Shown piece by piece: positions 1 through 8,545 of a DNA stretch of 42,621 nucleotides (the stretch's first letter is position 1; every line of letters begins with the position of its first letter). A program made the translations under genes and the position numbers. Location: positions 34,925 to 77,545 of the forward strand of contig JAJYQO010000020.1 of NCBI GenBank assembly GCA_021794575.1. The letters run 5' to 3'. Origin of the DNA: Pseudomonadota bacterium. GTDB lineage: Bacteria; Pseudomonadota; Gammaproteobacteria; Xanthomonadales; Rhodanobacteraceae. The notes beneath the pieces are model-generated. The model had not been told where the DNA came from. It saw nothing but the letters and a program-made list of their open reading frames with translations, and searched no databases.

Positions 1-689
1 AGGCGCGCGCGGAAGGCGCGGATGGCCTCTTCGGTCAGCGGAAACTCGCGCGCGGGCAGCAGATCGATGCGTTGCAATGCTTCCAGCGAGCGCTGCGTGT
101 CGGCATCGAAGCTGCGCAGGGACTCGATGGTCTCGTCCAGCAGTTCGATGCGGTAGGGCTGCGCAGCGCCGCTGGGATAGATGTCCAGCACCGCGCCGCG
201 CACCGCGAACTCGCCGGGGTCGCCCACTTGCGGCACGCGCCGGTAGCCGCCGGACTCCAGGCGGCGCGTCTCCGCATCCAGGTCGAGTTTCTGACCACGC
301 GCCAGTTGCAGGCCCGATTGCGCGAGGTATCCGCGCGGGGCCAGCCGCTGCATCAGCGTGGCCGCCGGCAGCACCAGCACGCCGCGCCGCAGGCCCGAAA
401 GGCGGTTCAGCGTGGCGATGCGCTGCGCGACGATTTCGCCGTGCGGTGAAAACAGCTCGTAGGGCAGGGTTTCCCAGTCGGGCAGCGCCAGCAGCGGCAG
501 GTCACCGGCGAACGCGGCCAGATCCTGCTCCAGCGCCAGCGCGCCGGCGCTGTCGGGCATCACCACTACCAACGGCGCGTCGCCGGCACGCGCGGCCTCG
601 CACAGCGCCAGCGCCAGACCGGCGCCGGGCGGGCGCACCCAGCGCCGCCACTGGCGCGCGTCGACAGGCAATGGCGGAGTGTTCAACAT
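1..689 (-). CDS. mfd: Transcription-repair coupling factor Mfd, N-terminal part (truncated by window edge)
   Basis: Translating the minus strand from the ATG at 689 gives an open frame of 229 codons running off the window start. It contains LPDWETLPYELFSPHGE followed by IVAQRIATL, the signature of the UvrB-like N-terminal domain of Mfd, and then AVRGAVLDIYPSG, which matches the second conserved block of that domain. Mfd displaces stalled RNA polymerase and recruits UvrA to lesions in the transcribed strand. The translocase and RNAP-interaction domains lie outside the window. It follows the EamA transporter on the same strand after a 76-nt gap, so co-transcription with yidD-pyrC-eamA is possible. 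A TAGAAT hexamer lies in that gap but I saw no convincing -35 element. Confidence 0.93.
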   Translation of the reverse strand, partial: MLNTPPLPVDARQWRRWVRPPGAGLALALCEAARAGDAPLVVVMPDSAGALALEQDLAAFAGDLPLLALPDWETLPYELFSPHGEIVAQRIATLNRLSGLRRGVLVLPAATLMQRLAPRGYLAQSGLQLARGQKLDLDAETRRLESGGYRRVPQVGDPGEFAVRGAVLDIYPSGAAQPYRIELLDETIESLRSFDADTQRSLEALQRIDLLPAREFPLTEEAIRAFRAR

Positions 690-765
690 CGGAGCGCGTA
701 CCGTGGGCGAAAAGCCGCGATTCTAAAGCCGGCGCCTGCGGCGCGGTTTGCCATGGAGCCGCGAT

Positions 766-1833
766 TCAGCGGTGCGGGTGGCGGTGGTGCAGATCGGGCA
801 CGTGCGCGTGGTTGTGCTCGAGTCGCTCATGGGCGTGCGGATGCGTGTGTGGCTCGCGGCCGTCCCACGCAAAGTCGTGCGTGTGCTGATGGTGCACATC
901 GTGGCGGTGGCGGTGCTCGTGCAGCAGTTCCTCGTGCACGTGCCGGTGCGCGTGACGCTCGCTGAGATGCAGCCATACGCCGCAGGCCATCAGCGCGCCA
1001 GCCACCCAGAACGCGGCGCCGGGACGCTGCATGAAGATCAGCAGCGAGACGCTGGCGCCCAGGAACGGCGCGGTGGCGAAGTAGGCGCTGGCGCGCGCTA
1101 CGCCGAGGCCCCGCAGCGCGAGCACGAACAGCGCGAGACTGATGCCGTAGCCGGCGCAGCCCAGCGCGGCCGCGGCCAGCGCGGGCAGCGCCGCGGGCAT
1201 GCGCATGCCCATGGCGATGGCGATGGCGATGTTGACCGCGCCGGCCACGCCGCCCTTGAGCGCCGCGATGTGTACCGGATCGGCGCCTGCGATGGGACGG
1301 GTGAGATTGTTGTCGATCGCCCAGCACAGGCAGGCGCCGGCGATGGCCAGGGCGCTCCATGGAACACCGGCACCGGGCATGCTGTGCACGGACAGCAGCA
1401 GACTGGCGACCACGATGGCGAGCATGCCGGCGAACACGCGCCGATCGACGTTCTCCTTGAACACGAACCACGCCAGCAGCGCGGTGAACACCGTTTCGAG
1501 ATTGAGCAGCAGCGACGCGGTCGAAGCCTGGGTGTGCGCCAGTCCGATCATCAGCAAGACCGGCCCCAGCACGCCGCCGAACAGGATCGCGCCGAGCAGC
1601 CAGGGCAAGTCGTGCCGCCGCAGCGGGGCTTCCTGCGTGCGTGCGCGCCGGACTCGGCGCAACAGCAGCCACAGCGACAGCCCGGCCCCGGAACCCGCGT
1701 ACAGCAAGCCGGCCAGCAGCACCGGCGGGATCGCGCCGCCCAGCAGTTTGGCCAGCGGCGTGCTGATGCCGAACAGCGCGGCCGCGACCAGCGCCTGGAT
1801 GATGCTGCGCGATGCGGTGTGTTTCTGGTTCAT
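766..1833 (-). CDS. DMT-superfamily (EamA) transporter with His-rich C-terminal tail
   Basis: The 355-residue protein starts at the ATG at 1833. Residues 1 to about 288 are strongly hydrophobic, with roughly ten predicted membrane segments and the internal duplication typical of EamA drug/metabolite transporters (ALFGISTPLAKLL near the N terminus). The last 66 or so residues carry about 23 histidines in HxH and HH patterns (for example HDVHHQHTH and PDLHHRHPHR). Such tails bind transition metals in other proteins, so a metal-linked role (export, or metal-sensed gating) is likely but not shown. Substrates of EamA proteins cannot be predicted from sequence. It begins 17 nt after the dihydroorotase stop, so it is probably in that operon. 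The family call is firm; the substrate is unknown. Confidence 0.88.
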   Translation of the reverse strand: MNQKHTASRSIIQALVAAALFGISTPLAKLLGGAIPPVLLAGLLYAGSGAGLSLWLLLRRVRRARTQEAPLRRHDLPWLLGAILFGGVLGPVLLMIGLAHTQASTASLLLNLETVFTALLAWFVFKENVDRRVFAGMLAIVVASLLLSVHSMPGAGVPWSALAIAGACLCWAIDNNLTRPIAGADPVHIAALKGGVAGAVNIAIAIAMGMRMPAALPALAAAALGCAGYGISLALFVLALRGLGVARASAYFATAPFLGASVSLLIFMQRPGAAFWVAGALMACGVWLHLSERHAHRHVHEELLHEHRHRHDVHHQHTHDFAWDGREPHTHPHAHERLEHNHAHVPDLHHRHPHR

Positions 1834-1850
1834 CGCTGTGCCGCCGGGTG

Positions 1851-3188
1851 CTAGCGCGCGAACACCAGGCGCTGTCCGCGCATGCTGTCGATCACCCGCG
1901 CGCCATCGTAAGCGAGTCGGCCATTGAGAAACGTGGCGGCAATCGAGCTGCGCAGTGTCTCACCCTCGAACGGCGACCAGCCGCACTTGGACAACACCTC
2001 GGCGCGCGTGACCGTATGCGGTCGCAGCGGATCGACCAGCACCAGGTCCGCCCAGTAGCCTTCGCGCAGGAAGCCGCGTTCGGCCACGTCGAAGCGCAGC
2101 GCCGGCGCATGGCAGGTCGCCTCGACCACGCGTTGCAGCGTCAGCAGGCCGTCGAACACGCGCTCCAGCGCGATCTGCAGCGCGAACTGCACCAGCGGCA
2201 GCCCGCTGGGCGCGTGTTCGTAGTCCTGCGCCTTCTCGCTGTCCAGATGCGGGGCGTGATCGGTGGCCAGCACGTCGATGCGGCCCTCAGCCAGAGCCTG
2301 CACGATGGCGTCGCGGTCGGCGGCGGTCTTGATGGCCGGGTTGCACTTGATGCGGTTGCCCAGACGCGCGTAGTCGGTATCGCAGAAATGCAGGAAGTGC
2401 GCGCAGGTCTCGGCGGTGATCTGCTTGCCGGTGACCGGTCCGGGCGCGAACAGCGCCAGTTCGTCGGCGGTGGAAATGTGCAGCACGTGCAGGCGCGTGC
2501 CGTGGCGTCGCGCCAGCTCGATGGCCAGGCGCGTGGACTTGATGCAGGCCTCGCGCGAGCGGATCAGCGGATGCTGCTCGAGCGGGATGGCATTGCCGTA
2601 GCGCGCGCGCGCGGCAGCGAGGTTGGCCTCGATGGTGGGCGTGTCCTCGCAGTGGGTGATCACCGGCGTCGGCGCGTTGGCGAAAATGCCTTCGAGCGTG
2701 TGCGGGTCGTCCACCAGCATGTTGCCGGTGGAGGCGCCCATGAACACCTTCACCCCCGGCGCGCTGCGCGGGTCGAGGCGTTTGATGTGCTCGAGGTTGT
2801 CGTTGCTGGCGCCCATGTAGAAACCATAGTTGGCGCGGCTGACCTCGGCGGCGCGCGCGTACTTGGCTTCCAGGCGTTCGGCGTCCAGCGCCGGCGGGCG
2901 CGTGTTGGGCATGTCCATGAAGCTGGTGATGCCGCCGGCCAGGCAGGCGCGCGACTCGTGCTCGATGTCGGCCTTGTGGGTCAGGCCCGGCTCGCGGAAG
3001 TGCACCTGGTCGTCGATCATGCCCGGCAGCAGCCAGCGCCCGCGCGCCTCCAGCACCTGCTCGCCCGGTTCGACGGCCAGTTGCGGAGCGATGCGCGCGA
3101 TGCGGCCGTCGCGGATGCGCAGGTCGCCGTGGTGGCGGCGGCCTTCGTTGACTAGTTCGGCGTCACGGATCAGCCAGCGTTCGCTCAT
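1851..3188 (-). CDS. pyrC: Dihydroorotase, class I type (amidohydrolase)
   Basis: Dihydroorotase interconverts carbamoyl-aspartate and dihydroorotate in pyrimidine synthesis. The ATG at 3188 gives 445 residues starting [13 protein letters not shown], the usual length for the class I/allantoinase-like branch. Visible motifs are [12 protein letters not shown] (about residue 61), [19 protein letters not shown] and the catalytic-Asp motif ATDHAPH. In most dihydroorotases the metal site reads HxH; here the first His is Gln (Q61, H63). I recall this as a feature of a subgroup of annotated dihydroorotases rather than a lesion. The gene overlaps the 3' end of yidD by 26 bp in another frame, which suggests translational coupling. 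A longer frame extends upstream but has no family resemblance, so the ATG at 3188 is preferred. Confidence 0.9.
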   Translation of the reverse strand: MSERWLIRDAELVNEGRRHHGDLRIRDGRIARIAPQLAVEPGEQVLEARGRWLLPGMIDDQVHFREPGLTHKADIEHESRACLAGGITSFMDMPNTRPPALDAERLEAKYARAAEVSRANYGFYMGASNDNLEHIKRLDPRSAPGVKVFMGASTGNMLVDDPHTLEGIFANAPTPVITHCEDTPTIEANLAAARARYGNAIPLEQHPLIRSREACIKSTRLAIELARRHGTRLHVLHISTADELALFAPGPVTGKQITAETCAHFLHFCDTDYARLGNRIKCNPAIKTAADRDAIVQALAEGRIDVLATDHAPHLDSEKAQDYEHAPSGLPLVQFALQIALERVFDGLLTLQRVVEATCHAPALRFDVAERGFLREGYWADLVLVDPLRPHTVTRAEVLSKCGWSPFEGETLRSSIAATFLNGRLAYDGARVIDSMRGQRLVFAR

Positions 3189-3438
3189 GGTCGGAATCCT
3201 TGGGATGGCAGCGGGACAGATGGAAGTGCGCGGGTACCGGATCGAGTCCGCCGCTGCATAATGGCTGGCAGCGCAGGATGCGCCAGCCAGCCAGCAGGCC
3301 GCCGCGCAGCGCGCCGTGGCGCGCGATGGCCGTGCGCGCATAATCCGCGCAACTGGGATGGAATCGGCAGCGCTGGCCCAGCAGCGGACTCAGCAGCCGC
3401 TTATATAGCGCCAGCAGGGCGAGCAGGAGGCGGGTCAC
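3163..3438 (-). CDS. yidD: Membrane protein insertion efficiency factor YidD
   Basis: YidD is a small membrane-associated protein thought to assist YidC-dependent insertion of inner-membrane proteins. With a GTG start at 3438 the product is 91 residues starting (M)[13 protein letters not shown], followed by [20 protein letters not shown] and a [13 protein letters not shown] block; the Cys and Pro pattern is diagnostic. The open frame extends upstream to an ATG at 3588, but the extra Arg-rich residues look non-coding and would cross the dksA promoter. A second GTG at 3450 is an alternative start. Neither GTG has a strong ribosome-binding site. The last 26 bp overlap pyrC. It is not beside rnpA/rpmH, its usual neighbours in many bacteria. 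Confidence 0.82.
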   Translation of the reverse strand: MTRLLLALLALYKRLLSPLLGQRCRFHPSCADYARTAIARHGALRGGLLAGWRILRCQPLCSGGLDPVPAHFHLSRCHPKDSDHERTLADP

Positions 3439-3483
3439 GCCAGAAAACACCGGAAGCGGCCAGCGCGTGCGGCGACGCGCGTG

Positions 3484-3512
3484 TTGCCGGGGCAGGGTGA
3501 CTAGGCTATAAC
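3484..3512 (+). promoter_or_regulatory. Sigma70-type promoter of dksA
   Basis: TTGCCG at 3484-3489 and TATAAC at 3507-3512 are separated by exactly 17 nt. The -10 matches consensus at five of six positions and the -35 at four of six. The predicted start of transcription, near 3519, leaves a leader of about 90 nt before dksA. Position and orientation fit dksA, which is divergent from yidD. Inferred from sequence only. Confidence 0.55.
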
Positions 3513-3608
3513 ACGCCGCCTTCGAGCCACAACCGCCGAAGTTCGCGGTCACGAAGCCCGCCCGCACGAGCAGACGCGCGGCATGCACCGCACGTCCACG
3601 GGGAGTAG

Positions 3609-4589
3609 ATGATGAAAACGCACAAGTCCGCAGCCAGCAAGAAGCCCGCCGGCAAGTCCGCCAAAGCCGCCAAGCCCGTCAGGACGGCCAAGCTCGCGAA
3701 GCCCGCCGCCAAGCCCGGCAAGGCCGCCAAGCCGGCCAAGCCCAGCGCGCCATTGCCGCGTGCGAAGCCGGTCAAGGCCATCAAGATGGCGAAGAAACCG
3801 GCCAAGCCCGTCAAAGGCGCCAAGCCGGTCAAAACCGCCAAGTCCACCAAGCCCGTCAAACCTGTCAAGTCGGCGGGTAAGGCCGTTCGGCCCGTGCGCG
3901 CCGGCGTGGCGAAGCCCGTGGCCAGGCCAGTCAAGCCCGCGCGCAAGCCTGTTCCGCACAAGCCCGCCGCCAAGGCGGCAACGAAGCCGGCGCGGCCGGC
4001 AGCCGCCGTCAAACCCGTGCCATCCAGTGCCGTCAAGCTTCCCCAGGCCAAAACGGTCAAACCCGCAGCAAAGCCCAGCAGCAGCGTGAATCCGAACATC
4101 AAGCCCCCGCCGGTCAAATCCCTGGACGACGTCGCGCTGACCCGCGACGACGGCCGCTATGCGCTTCCCGCCACCACCGTCATCGAGCTGCCCAAGGGCT
4201 ACAAGCCCAAGGCCAGCGAGGAGTACATGAATCCGCGCCACTTGGCCTACTACCGCAACAAGCTGCGCGATTGGCGCGAGCAGCTGGTGGAGGAGTCGCG
4301 ACAGACCATGGACAACCTGCGCGAGGAAGTGCGCGACGTCGGCGATGATGCCGAGCGCGCCACGCGCGAAACAGAAAATTCGCTCGAACTGCGCACACGC
4401 GACCGCTACCGCAAGCTGATCGCCAAGATCGACAAGGCATTGCGCCGTATCGAGGAAGGGCGCTACGGCTTCTGCGAGGAAACCGACGAGGAGATCGGCC
4501 TGGAACGCCTGGAGGCGCGCCCGATCGCCACGCTTAGCCTCGACGCACAAGAGCGTCGCGAGCACCTGCAGAGGCAGATCGGCGACTGA
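3609..4589 (+). CDS. dksA: DksA-family RNA polymerase-binding factor with Lys/Ala/Pro-rich N-terminal tail
   Basis: DksA binds the RNA polymerase secondary channel and works with ppGpp to reset transcription of rRNA and amino-acid genes. The C-terminal half (about residues 200-326) is clear DksA: coiled-coil arms, [14 protein letters not shown], and the C-terminal helix with [18 protein letters not shown]. Residues 1 to about 170 form a low-complexity basic tail of repeated KPVK, AKPA and KPAK units resembling histone H1 tails, making the protein 326 residues against about 150 in E. coli. Only one Cys of the usual four-Cys zinc finger remains (C289). At the coiled-coil tip the E. coli Asp71/Asp74 pair aligns with D246 and E249. 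A GGGGAG ribosome-binding site precedes ATGATG; ATG at 3612 is an equivalent start. Confidence 0.9.
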   Translation: MMKTHKSAASKKPAGKSAKAAKPVRTAKLAKPAAKPGKAAKPAKPSAPLPRAKPVKAIKMAKKPAKPVKGAKPVKTAKSTKPVKPVKSAGKAVRPVRAGVAKPVARPVKPARKPVPHKPAAKAATKPARPAAAVKPVPSSAVKLPQAKTVKPAAKPSSSVNPNIKPPPVKSLDDVALTRDDGRYALPATTVIELPKGYKPKASEEYMNPRHLAYYRNKLRDWREQLVEESRQTMDNLREEVRDVGDDAERATRETENSLELRTRDRYRKLIAKIDKALRRIEEGRYGFCEETDEEIGLERLEARPIATLSLDAQERREHLQRQIGD

Positions 4590-4671
4590 AGCCGCACGCC
4601 GGCGCGCGCATTGTCCGGCATGCACCGCGCAATTCGCGAGACGTGTCGCTTATATGGATGCGCGTGGCTGA

Positions 4672-5949
4672 TCAGCCGCGCGCGCCGCGCGTCCAGTCCA
4701 GGATCGCGCGCACCGCGCGCAGGCAATCGGTGTGCCGGTTGTACAGCGGCACCGGCGCCAGCCGGATCACGTCCGGCTCGCGCCAGTCGCCGATCACACC
4801 GTGCGCGATCAGATGCGCGAACAGCGAACGCCCCGCCTCGCGCCCGGCGCGCACGCGCAGGCTGAGCTGGCAGCCGCGCTGGGATTCGTCGCCGGGAGTC
4901 AGGATCTCGATAATGTTCGCCGCATGCGTGCACAGCAGTTCATCGAGATAGCCGGTCAGGCGCAGTGCGCGCGCGCGCAGTGTCGGCATGCCGATGTTGG
5001 CGAACGGTGCCAGACTGGCATGCAGCGGAGCCATGGCCAGGATCGGCGGATTGGATAATTGCCAGCCGCGCGCGCCCTGCTCGGGCACGAACTCCGCTGC
5101 CATCTGGAAACGTGTGGCCTGCGCATGGCCCCACCAGCCGGCCAGGCGCGGTCGCTGCGCGTGGTGCGCATGCACGAACACGCCACCCGGCGCGCCCGGA
5201 CCGCCGTTGAGGTATTTGTAGCTGCACCAGGCGGCGCAATCGACGTTCCAATCAGCCAGTCGCAGCGGCACGTTGCCGACGGCGTGCGCCAGGTCGAAAC
5301 ACACCATCGCGCCATGGCGGTGCGCCAGTTCGGTCAGCGCGGCGACGTCGAACACCTGGCCGTTGCGGTACTGCACGCCGGGCAGCAGCGCCAGCGCGAT
5401 GCGGTCGCCTTGCCGCGCGAAGACTTCGGCGAACGCGGCGGTTGCGAACAGCCCCTGCGCATCCGGCGCGACCTCGATCAGCGCGTCCTCGCCCAGCCCG
5501 CGCCAGGCCAGGTGCGAGACGGCCACGTGGTGGTCGGACGGAAACGCCCCCTGCTCGATCAGAATGGCGCGGCGCGCGCCATGCGGCCGGTAGAAGCTGG
5601 ACAGTAGCAGCTGCAGATTGACGCTGAGCGCGTTCATCACCACCACGTCCGCGGGGGCGGCGCCGACGATGGGCGCGAGCATCTGCTGCAGTTCGTCCTG
5701 CACATCCAGCCAGGGATGCATGCCTTCGAAGTGGCCCTCCACGGCGCGCGTGGCCCACTGGTCCAGTTCGGCATCCAGCGCGGCACGCGCGGCGCGCGGC
5801 TGCAGGCCCAGCGAATTGCCGCAGAAGTACGCCTGTTCGCCCGTGCCGTGCGGTGGAATCAGGAACGCGTCACGGCAGGCGCTGAGCGGGTCGGCGGCAT
5901 CCAGCGCCAGCGCGCGCGGTTCCTCGGCGTCCAGCGCGGCGGGAGCCAC
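4672..5949 (-). CDS. kynU: Kynureninase
   Basis: Kynureninase is a PLP enzyme that cleaves kynurenine to anthranilate and alanine in tryptophan catabolism. The frame shows YFCGNSLGLQPRAAR near the N terminus, VVVMNALSVNLQLLL, CFDLAHAVGNVPL and the PLP-lysine region CSYKYLNGGPGAPGG, all typical of the family. I chose the GTG at 5949 (425 residues, normal length). The longer frame to 6015 would overlap the upstream exported-protein gene by 64 bp and adds only Arg-rich residues. The GTG lies 2 nt after the stop of that gene, so the two are probably co-translated. No other kynurenine-pathway gene is in the window. Confidence 0.92.
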   Translation of the reverse strand: MAPAALDAEEPRALALDAADPLSACRDAFLIPPHGTGEQAYFCGNSLGLQPRAARAALDAELDQWATRAVEGHFEGMHPWLDVQDELQQMLAPIVGAAPADVVVMNALSVNLQLLLSSFYRPHGARRAILIEQGAFPSDHHVAVSHLAWRGLGEDALIEVAPDAQGLFATAAFAEVFARQGDRIALALLPGVQYRNGQVFDVAALTELAHRHGAMVCFDLAHAVGNVPLRLADWNVDCAAWCSYKYLNGGPGAPGGVFVHAHHAQRPRLAGWWGHAQATRFQMAAEFVPEQGARGWQLSNPPILAMAPLHASLAPFANIGMPTLRARALRLTGYLDELLCTHAANIIEILTPGDESQRGCQLSLRVRAGREAGRSLFAHLIAHGVIGDWREPDVIRLAPVPLYNRHTDCLRAVRAILDWTRGARG

Positions 5950-5951
5950 GC

Positions 5952-6485
5952 TCAGCCGCCCGCCTGCAGGCTGGCGGCGATGCTGTCGCAGCCGCGGTCG
6001 AAGTCGACGACCCATGCGGCATCCACTTCACTGCGCTCGGGGCGCAGGCAGCGCAGCTGCACGCCGTCGTGGCCCTTGAGGTAATAGCGCTCGCTGTAGC
6101 GCATGGGCACGCCGCTCTCCATCGCCTTGTAGCGCACCACGCTGCTGTCCATGCCACCGCTGACGGCCTGGTAACCGGGCAACTGGTGGCTGTGCTGCAC
6201 ACGCTGGTTCACCCACTGCTTGAAGGCCTCGACGCTGGCCATGTGTTCGACGGTGATGGTGGCGCGCGCCAGCACGCGCTGACCCACCGGGAACGTGTTG
6301 GGTACCTGGAAGGCCATGAACTGCGGATTACCGCTGACCTGCATCATGATCTGCGGCCAAGCGTCGGGTGCCCGGAAGCGCACGCGGCCGTCGGCCAGTT
6401 GGTAATCGGCTGCGTGGGCGCTAACGGCAGCCAGCAGCAGCATGCAGATCAGGATGCGGGCGCGGCGCGAATGCGACAGGCTCAT
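5952..6485 (-). CDS. Unknown exported protein
   Basis: The 177-residue product starts MSLSHSRRARILICM with a basic N-region, hydrophobic core and a likely signal-peptidase site after AVSAHA (about residue 25). The mature part, about 152 residues, starts ADYQLADGRVRFRAPDAWP, a pattern reminiscent of small periplasmic lipid- or ligand-binding folds of the PsbP/DUF1795 kind, but I cannot assign a family. Two cysteines near the C terminus (in LRCLRPERS and DRGCDS) could form a disulfide. An upstream open extension to 6710 is Arg-rich and rejected. It sits between the FUSC transporter and kynU, with kynU following 2 nt after its stop. Confidence 0.75.
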   Translation of the reverse strand: MSLSHSRRARILICMLLLAAVSAHAADYQLADGRVRFRAPDAWPQIMMQVSGNPQFMAFQVPNTFPVGQRVLARATITVEHMASVEAFKQWVNQRVQHSHQLPGYQAVSGGMDSSVVRYKAMESGVPMRYSERYYLKGHDGVQLRCLRPERSEVDAAWVVDFDRGCDSIAASLQAGG

Positions 6486-6565
6486 GGGGGTTTCTCGATC
6501 AGGGGACGCGGCGCAGTGTAATGCGCGCCGCGGCACGCGCGGGGCGTGCTGCATATCGGACCGTT

Positions 6566-8515
6566 TCACTCGTCCGTCGCGGCGGCGGCCAGAGTCGTGC
6601 GCAGCGACTGCAGCGCATCGGCCAGGCGCTGCGCATCCAGGCCGCTGCGGGCCGGTGCCTCGACCGTTGCAACCGGCAGGTCGGTGCCATGATCGAGATG
6701 GCGCGCGCAATGGTCGAGTTCGGCGGCGGCCTGCAGCAGCCAGCGCGATGCGCCGGGCGCGGTGCGCCGCGTGGCGGGCAGCAGCTCCAGATTCATGGCG
6801 CTGCGGATCAGACGATTAGCGTGCGCGAACACGCGCTCGGCACGCATACGCAGCGCAGCCGTGACGAAGGGCTCGCCGCGCAGGCGCTCCAGCGAGGCCA
6901 GCGCATTGATGCGCGCGCGCCTCGAATCACTGCGCGCGTGCGCCAGCCGCTGCGCGTCGGCGCCGGCCAGCGCGCGCAGGTAGGCGGCATAGCTGGAGAG
7001 CATGTCGGCCAGTGCCGGTTGGATGCGCGTGCGTTCCCAGGTCGGCCACAACAGGTAGCCGAGCAGCGCGGCGGCGCAGGCCAACAGCGTCGCGATCAGG
7101 CGGTCGTGCATGGATTGTGCGGCCGGCTCGCCGGCCAGGTCCAGCAGAATCACCACCGCACCGGTCAGCGCCGCCACCGCGCTGGTATAGCTGGCATTGG
7201 CCAGCCAGCGGAACAGGAAGGCCAGCGCGCCGAGGAGCAGAATCTTGGCCAGCAGCGCGGGCGCCAGATGCAGCAGCAGGGTCGTCAGTAGCAGGCCCAG
7301 CACGGTACCCAGGGCGCGCTGCACGCCGTAGCTGAGCGTGGCGGCGAAGTCGGCGCGCAGCACGATGGCCAGCGTCATCGGCAGCCAGTAGCCGTGCGCC
7401 AGGCCCAGGTAGCGCTCTGCGGCCACGCCCGCCGCCAGCGCCACGCCCATGCGCAGCGCGTGGCGGAACGCAGCCGAATGCAGGTTGAATGTGGCGCGCA
7501 GTTGCGCCCAGGGGGCGTCGTCGCGCAGCGTCGCCGGCAGCGCGTGTTCGGCCGCGGTGGCGCGCAACTCGCCGGCGCTGCCGGCCCAGTTGCTGTTGCG
7601 CACGGCGCGCACCAGTGCGGACAGCAGGGCGATCGGCAGGGCATCGCCGGAATACAGCGGGGCCAGCGCGCGCTCGGCCGCGGTGTTGGCGCTGCCGGCT
7701 TCCAGCGCGACGGCGATGGCGTCGAGCACGGCGGCCAGTTGCGTCGCGGTCGCGCTGCCGCGCCATTCGGTGGTCGTGGTCTCGGCCAGCAGGTGTAGAC
7801 GCAGTTGCTCGGCGGCATCCAGCAGCACCAGAAACGCCTCGCTGGCGCGTCCGCGCGCGCGGTAGCCGCCTAGCAACATGCTGCGCGCTTCCACGAACTG
7901 CTCGCTGAGCGGTGGCGCGGCATCGTGGTCGGGGCGCTGCCGTGTCAGAAGCGCCAGTTCGCGGTAGATACGCGCCAGCAGCGCGCGTTCGGGCCGGTAG
8001 CGGCCCAGTGGCCAGGCCGCCACTGCCAGCAGCATCTGCAGCAGTCCGCCGGCCAGGATCAGCACGGCGTCCTGCGAGGCGGCGCGCAGCGGCATCGGTG
8101 CGGCGCCGGCGATCACCAGCAGGATCATGCCGGTCATGCCGATGCGCGAGGCCGCCACGCCAAACTGCACCAGCAGGCCGCCGCCGAAGCCCAGCAGCAG
8201 CGCCAGCACGATCATCACTTCGCGCTGGCCGCCGAATACGAATCCGGCCCAGCCGGCGGCGGCGGCGCCCAGCGACGCCAGCGCTACGTGACTGAGGCGT
8301 TGCCGGTACGGCCCCGGTTGGTCCGAGAACATCACCACCAGCGCACCCAGCGCCAGCCAGATGCCCATGCCCAGGTGGCCGCTGCCCCATCCGGCCAGCA
8401 GCGGCAGGGTTACGCCGGCCGCGTTGCGCAGTGCAATGGCCGGCGGCACGTCCGGTCGCCTGAAGCGCAGCACGTCGCGCAGCGCGTCATGCAGTCGCCA
8501 GCGCGTCGCGTTCAC
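6566..8515 (-). CDS. FUSC-family inner-membrane transporter (YccS / aromatic acid exporter type)
   Basis: The 649-residue protein begins at a GTG at 8515 and has two hydrophobic modules, about residues 25-170 and 355-500, each with five or six predicted membrane segments, separated and followed by soluble helical regions. This is the architecture of FUSC proteins (fusaric acid resistance, AaeB and YccS types), which are proposed exporters of aromatic acids or other small amphipathic compounds. Motif-like stretches are LRNAAGVTLPLLAGW and YLGLAHGYWLPMTLAIVLR, the second corresponding to the conserved FUSC repeat. It lies 30 nt after yeiP and 80 nt before the exported protein. A partner membrane-fusion protein is not present. 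Proximity to kynU makes an aromatic substrate conceivable but unproven. Confidence 0.85.
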   Translation of the reverse strand: MNATRWRLHDALRDVLRFRRPDVPPAIALRNAAGVTLPLLAGWGSGHLGMGIWLALGALVVMFSDQPGPYRQRLSHVALASLGAAAAGWAGFVFGGQREVMIVLALLLGFGGGLLVQFGVAASRIGMTGMILLVIAGAAPMPLRAASQDAVLILAGGLLQMLLAVAAWPLGRYRPERALLARIYRELALLTRQRPDHDAAPPLSEQFVEARSMLLGGYRARGRASEAFLVLLDAAEQLRLHLLAETTTTEWRGSATATQLAAVLDAIAVALEAGSANTAAERALAPLYSGDALPIALLSALVRAVRNSNWAGSAGELRATAAEHALPATLRDDAPWAQLRATFNLHSAAFRHALRMGVALAAGVAAERYLGLAHGYWLPMTLAIVLRADFAATLSYGVQRALGTVLGLLLTTLLLHLAPALLAKILLLGALAFLFRWLANASYTSAVAALTGAVVILLDLAGEPAAQSMHDRLIATLLACAAALLGYLLWPTWERTRIQPALADMLSSYAAYLRALAGADAQRLAHARSDSRRARINALASLERLRGEPFVTAALRMRAERVFAHANRLIRSAMNLELLPATRRTAPGASRWLLQAAAELDHCARHLDHGTDLPVATVEAPARSGLDAQRLADALQSLRTTLAAAATDE

Positions 8516-8545
8516 GCCCGTTGACCAGTCCCGCGCGGCGCGCGC

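Noticed and set aside
1196-1225. Short ATGGCG tandem repeat
   Set aside because: It lies inside a membrane helix (IAIAIAMG) of the EamA protein and is only three short copies.
1812-3155. Plus-strand 447-codon frame opposite dihydroorotase
   Set aside because: Low-complexity Arg/Gln/Ala-rich translation, no ribosome-binding site, and the opposite strand encodes a conserved enzyme.
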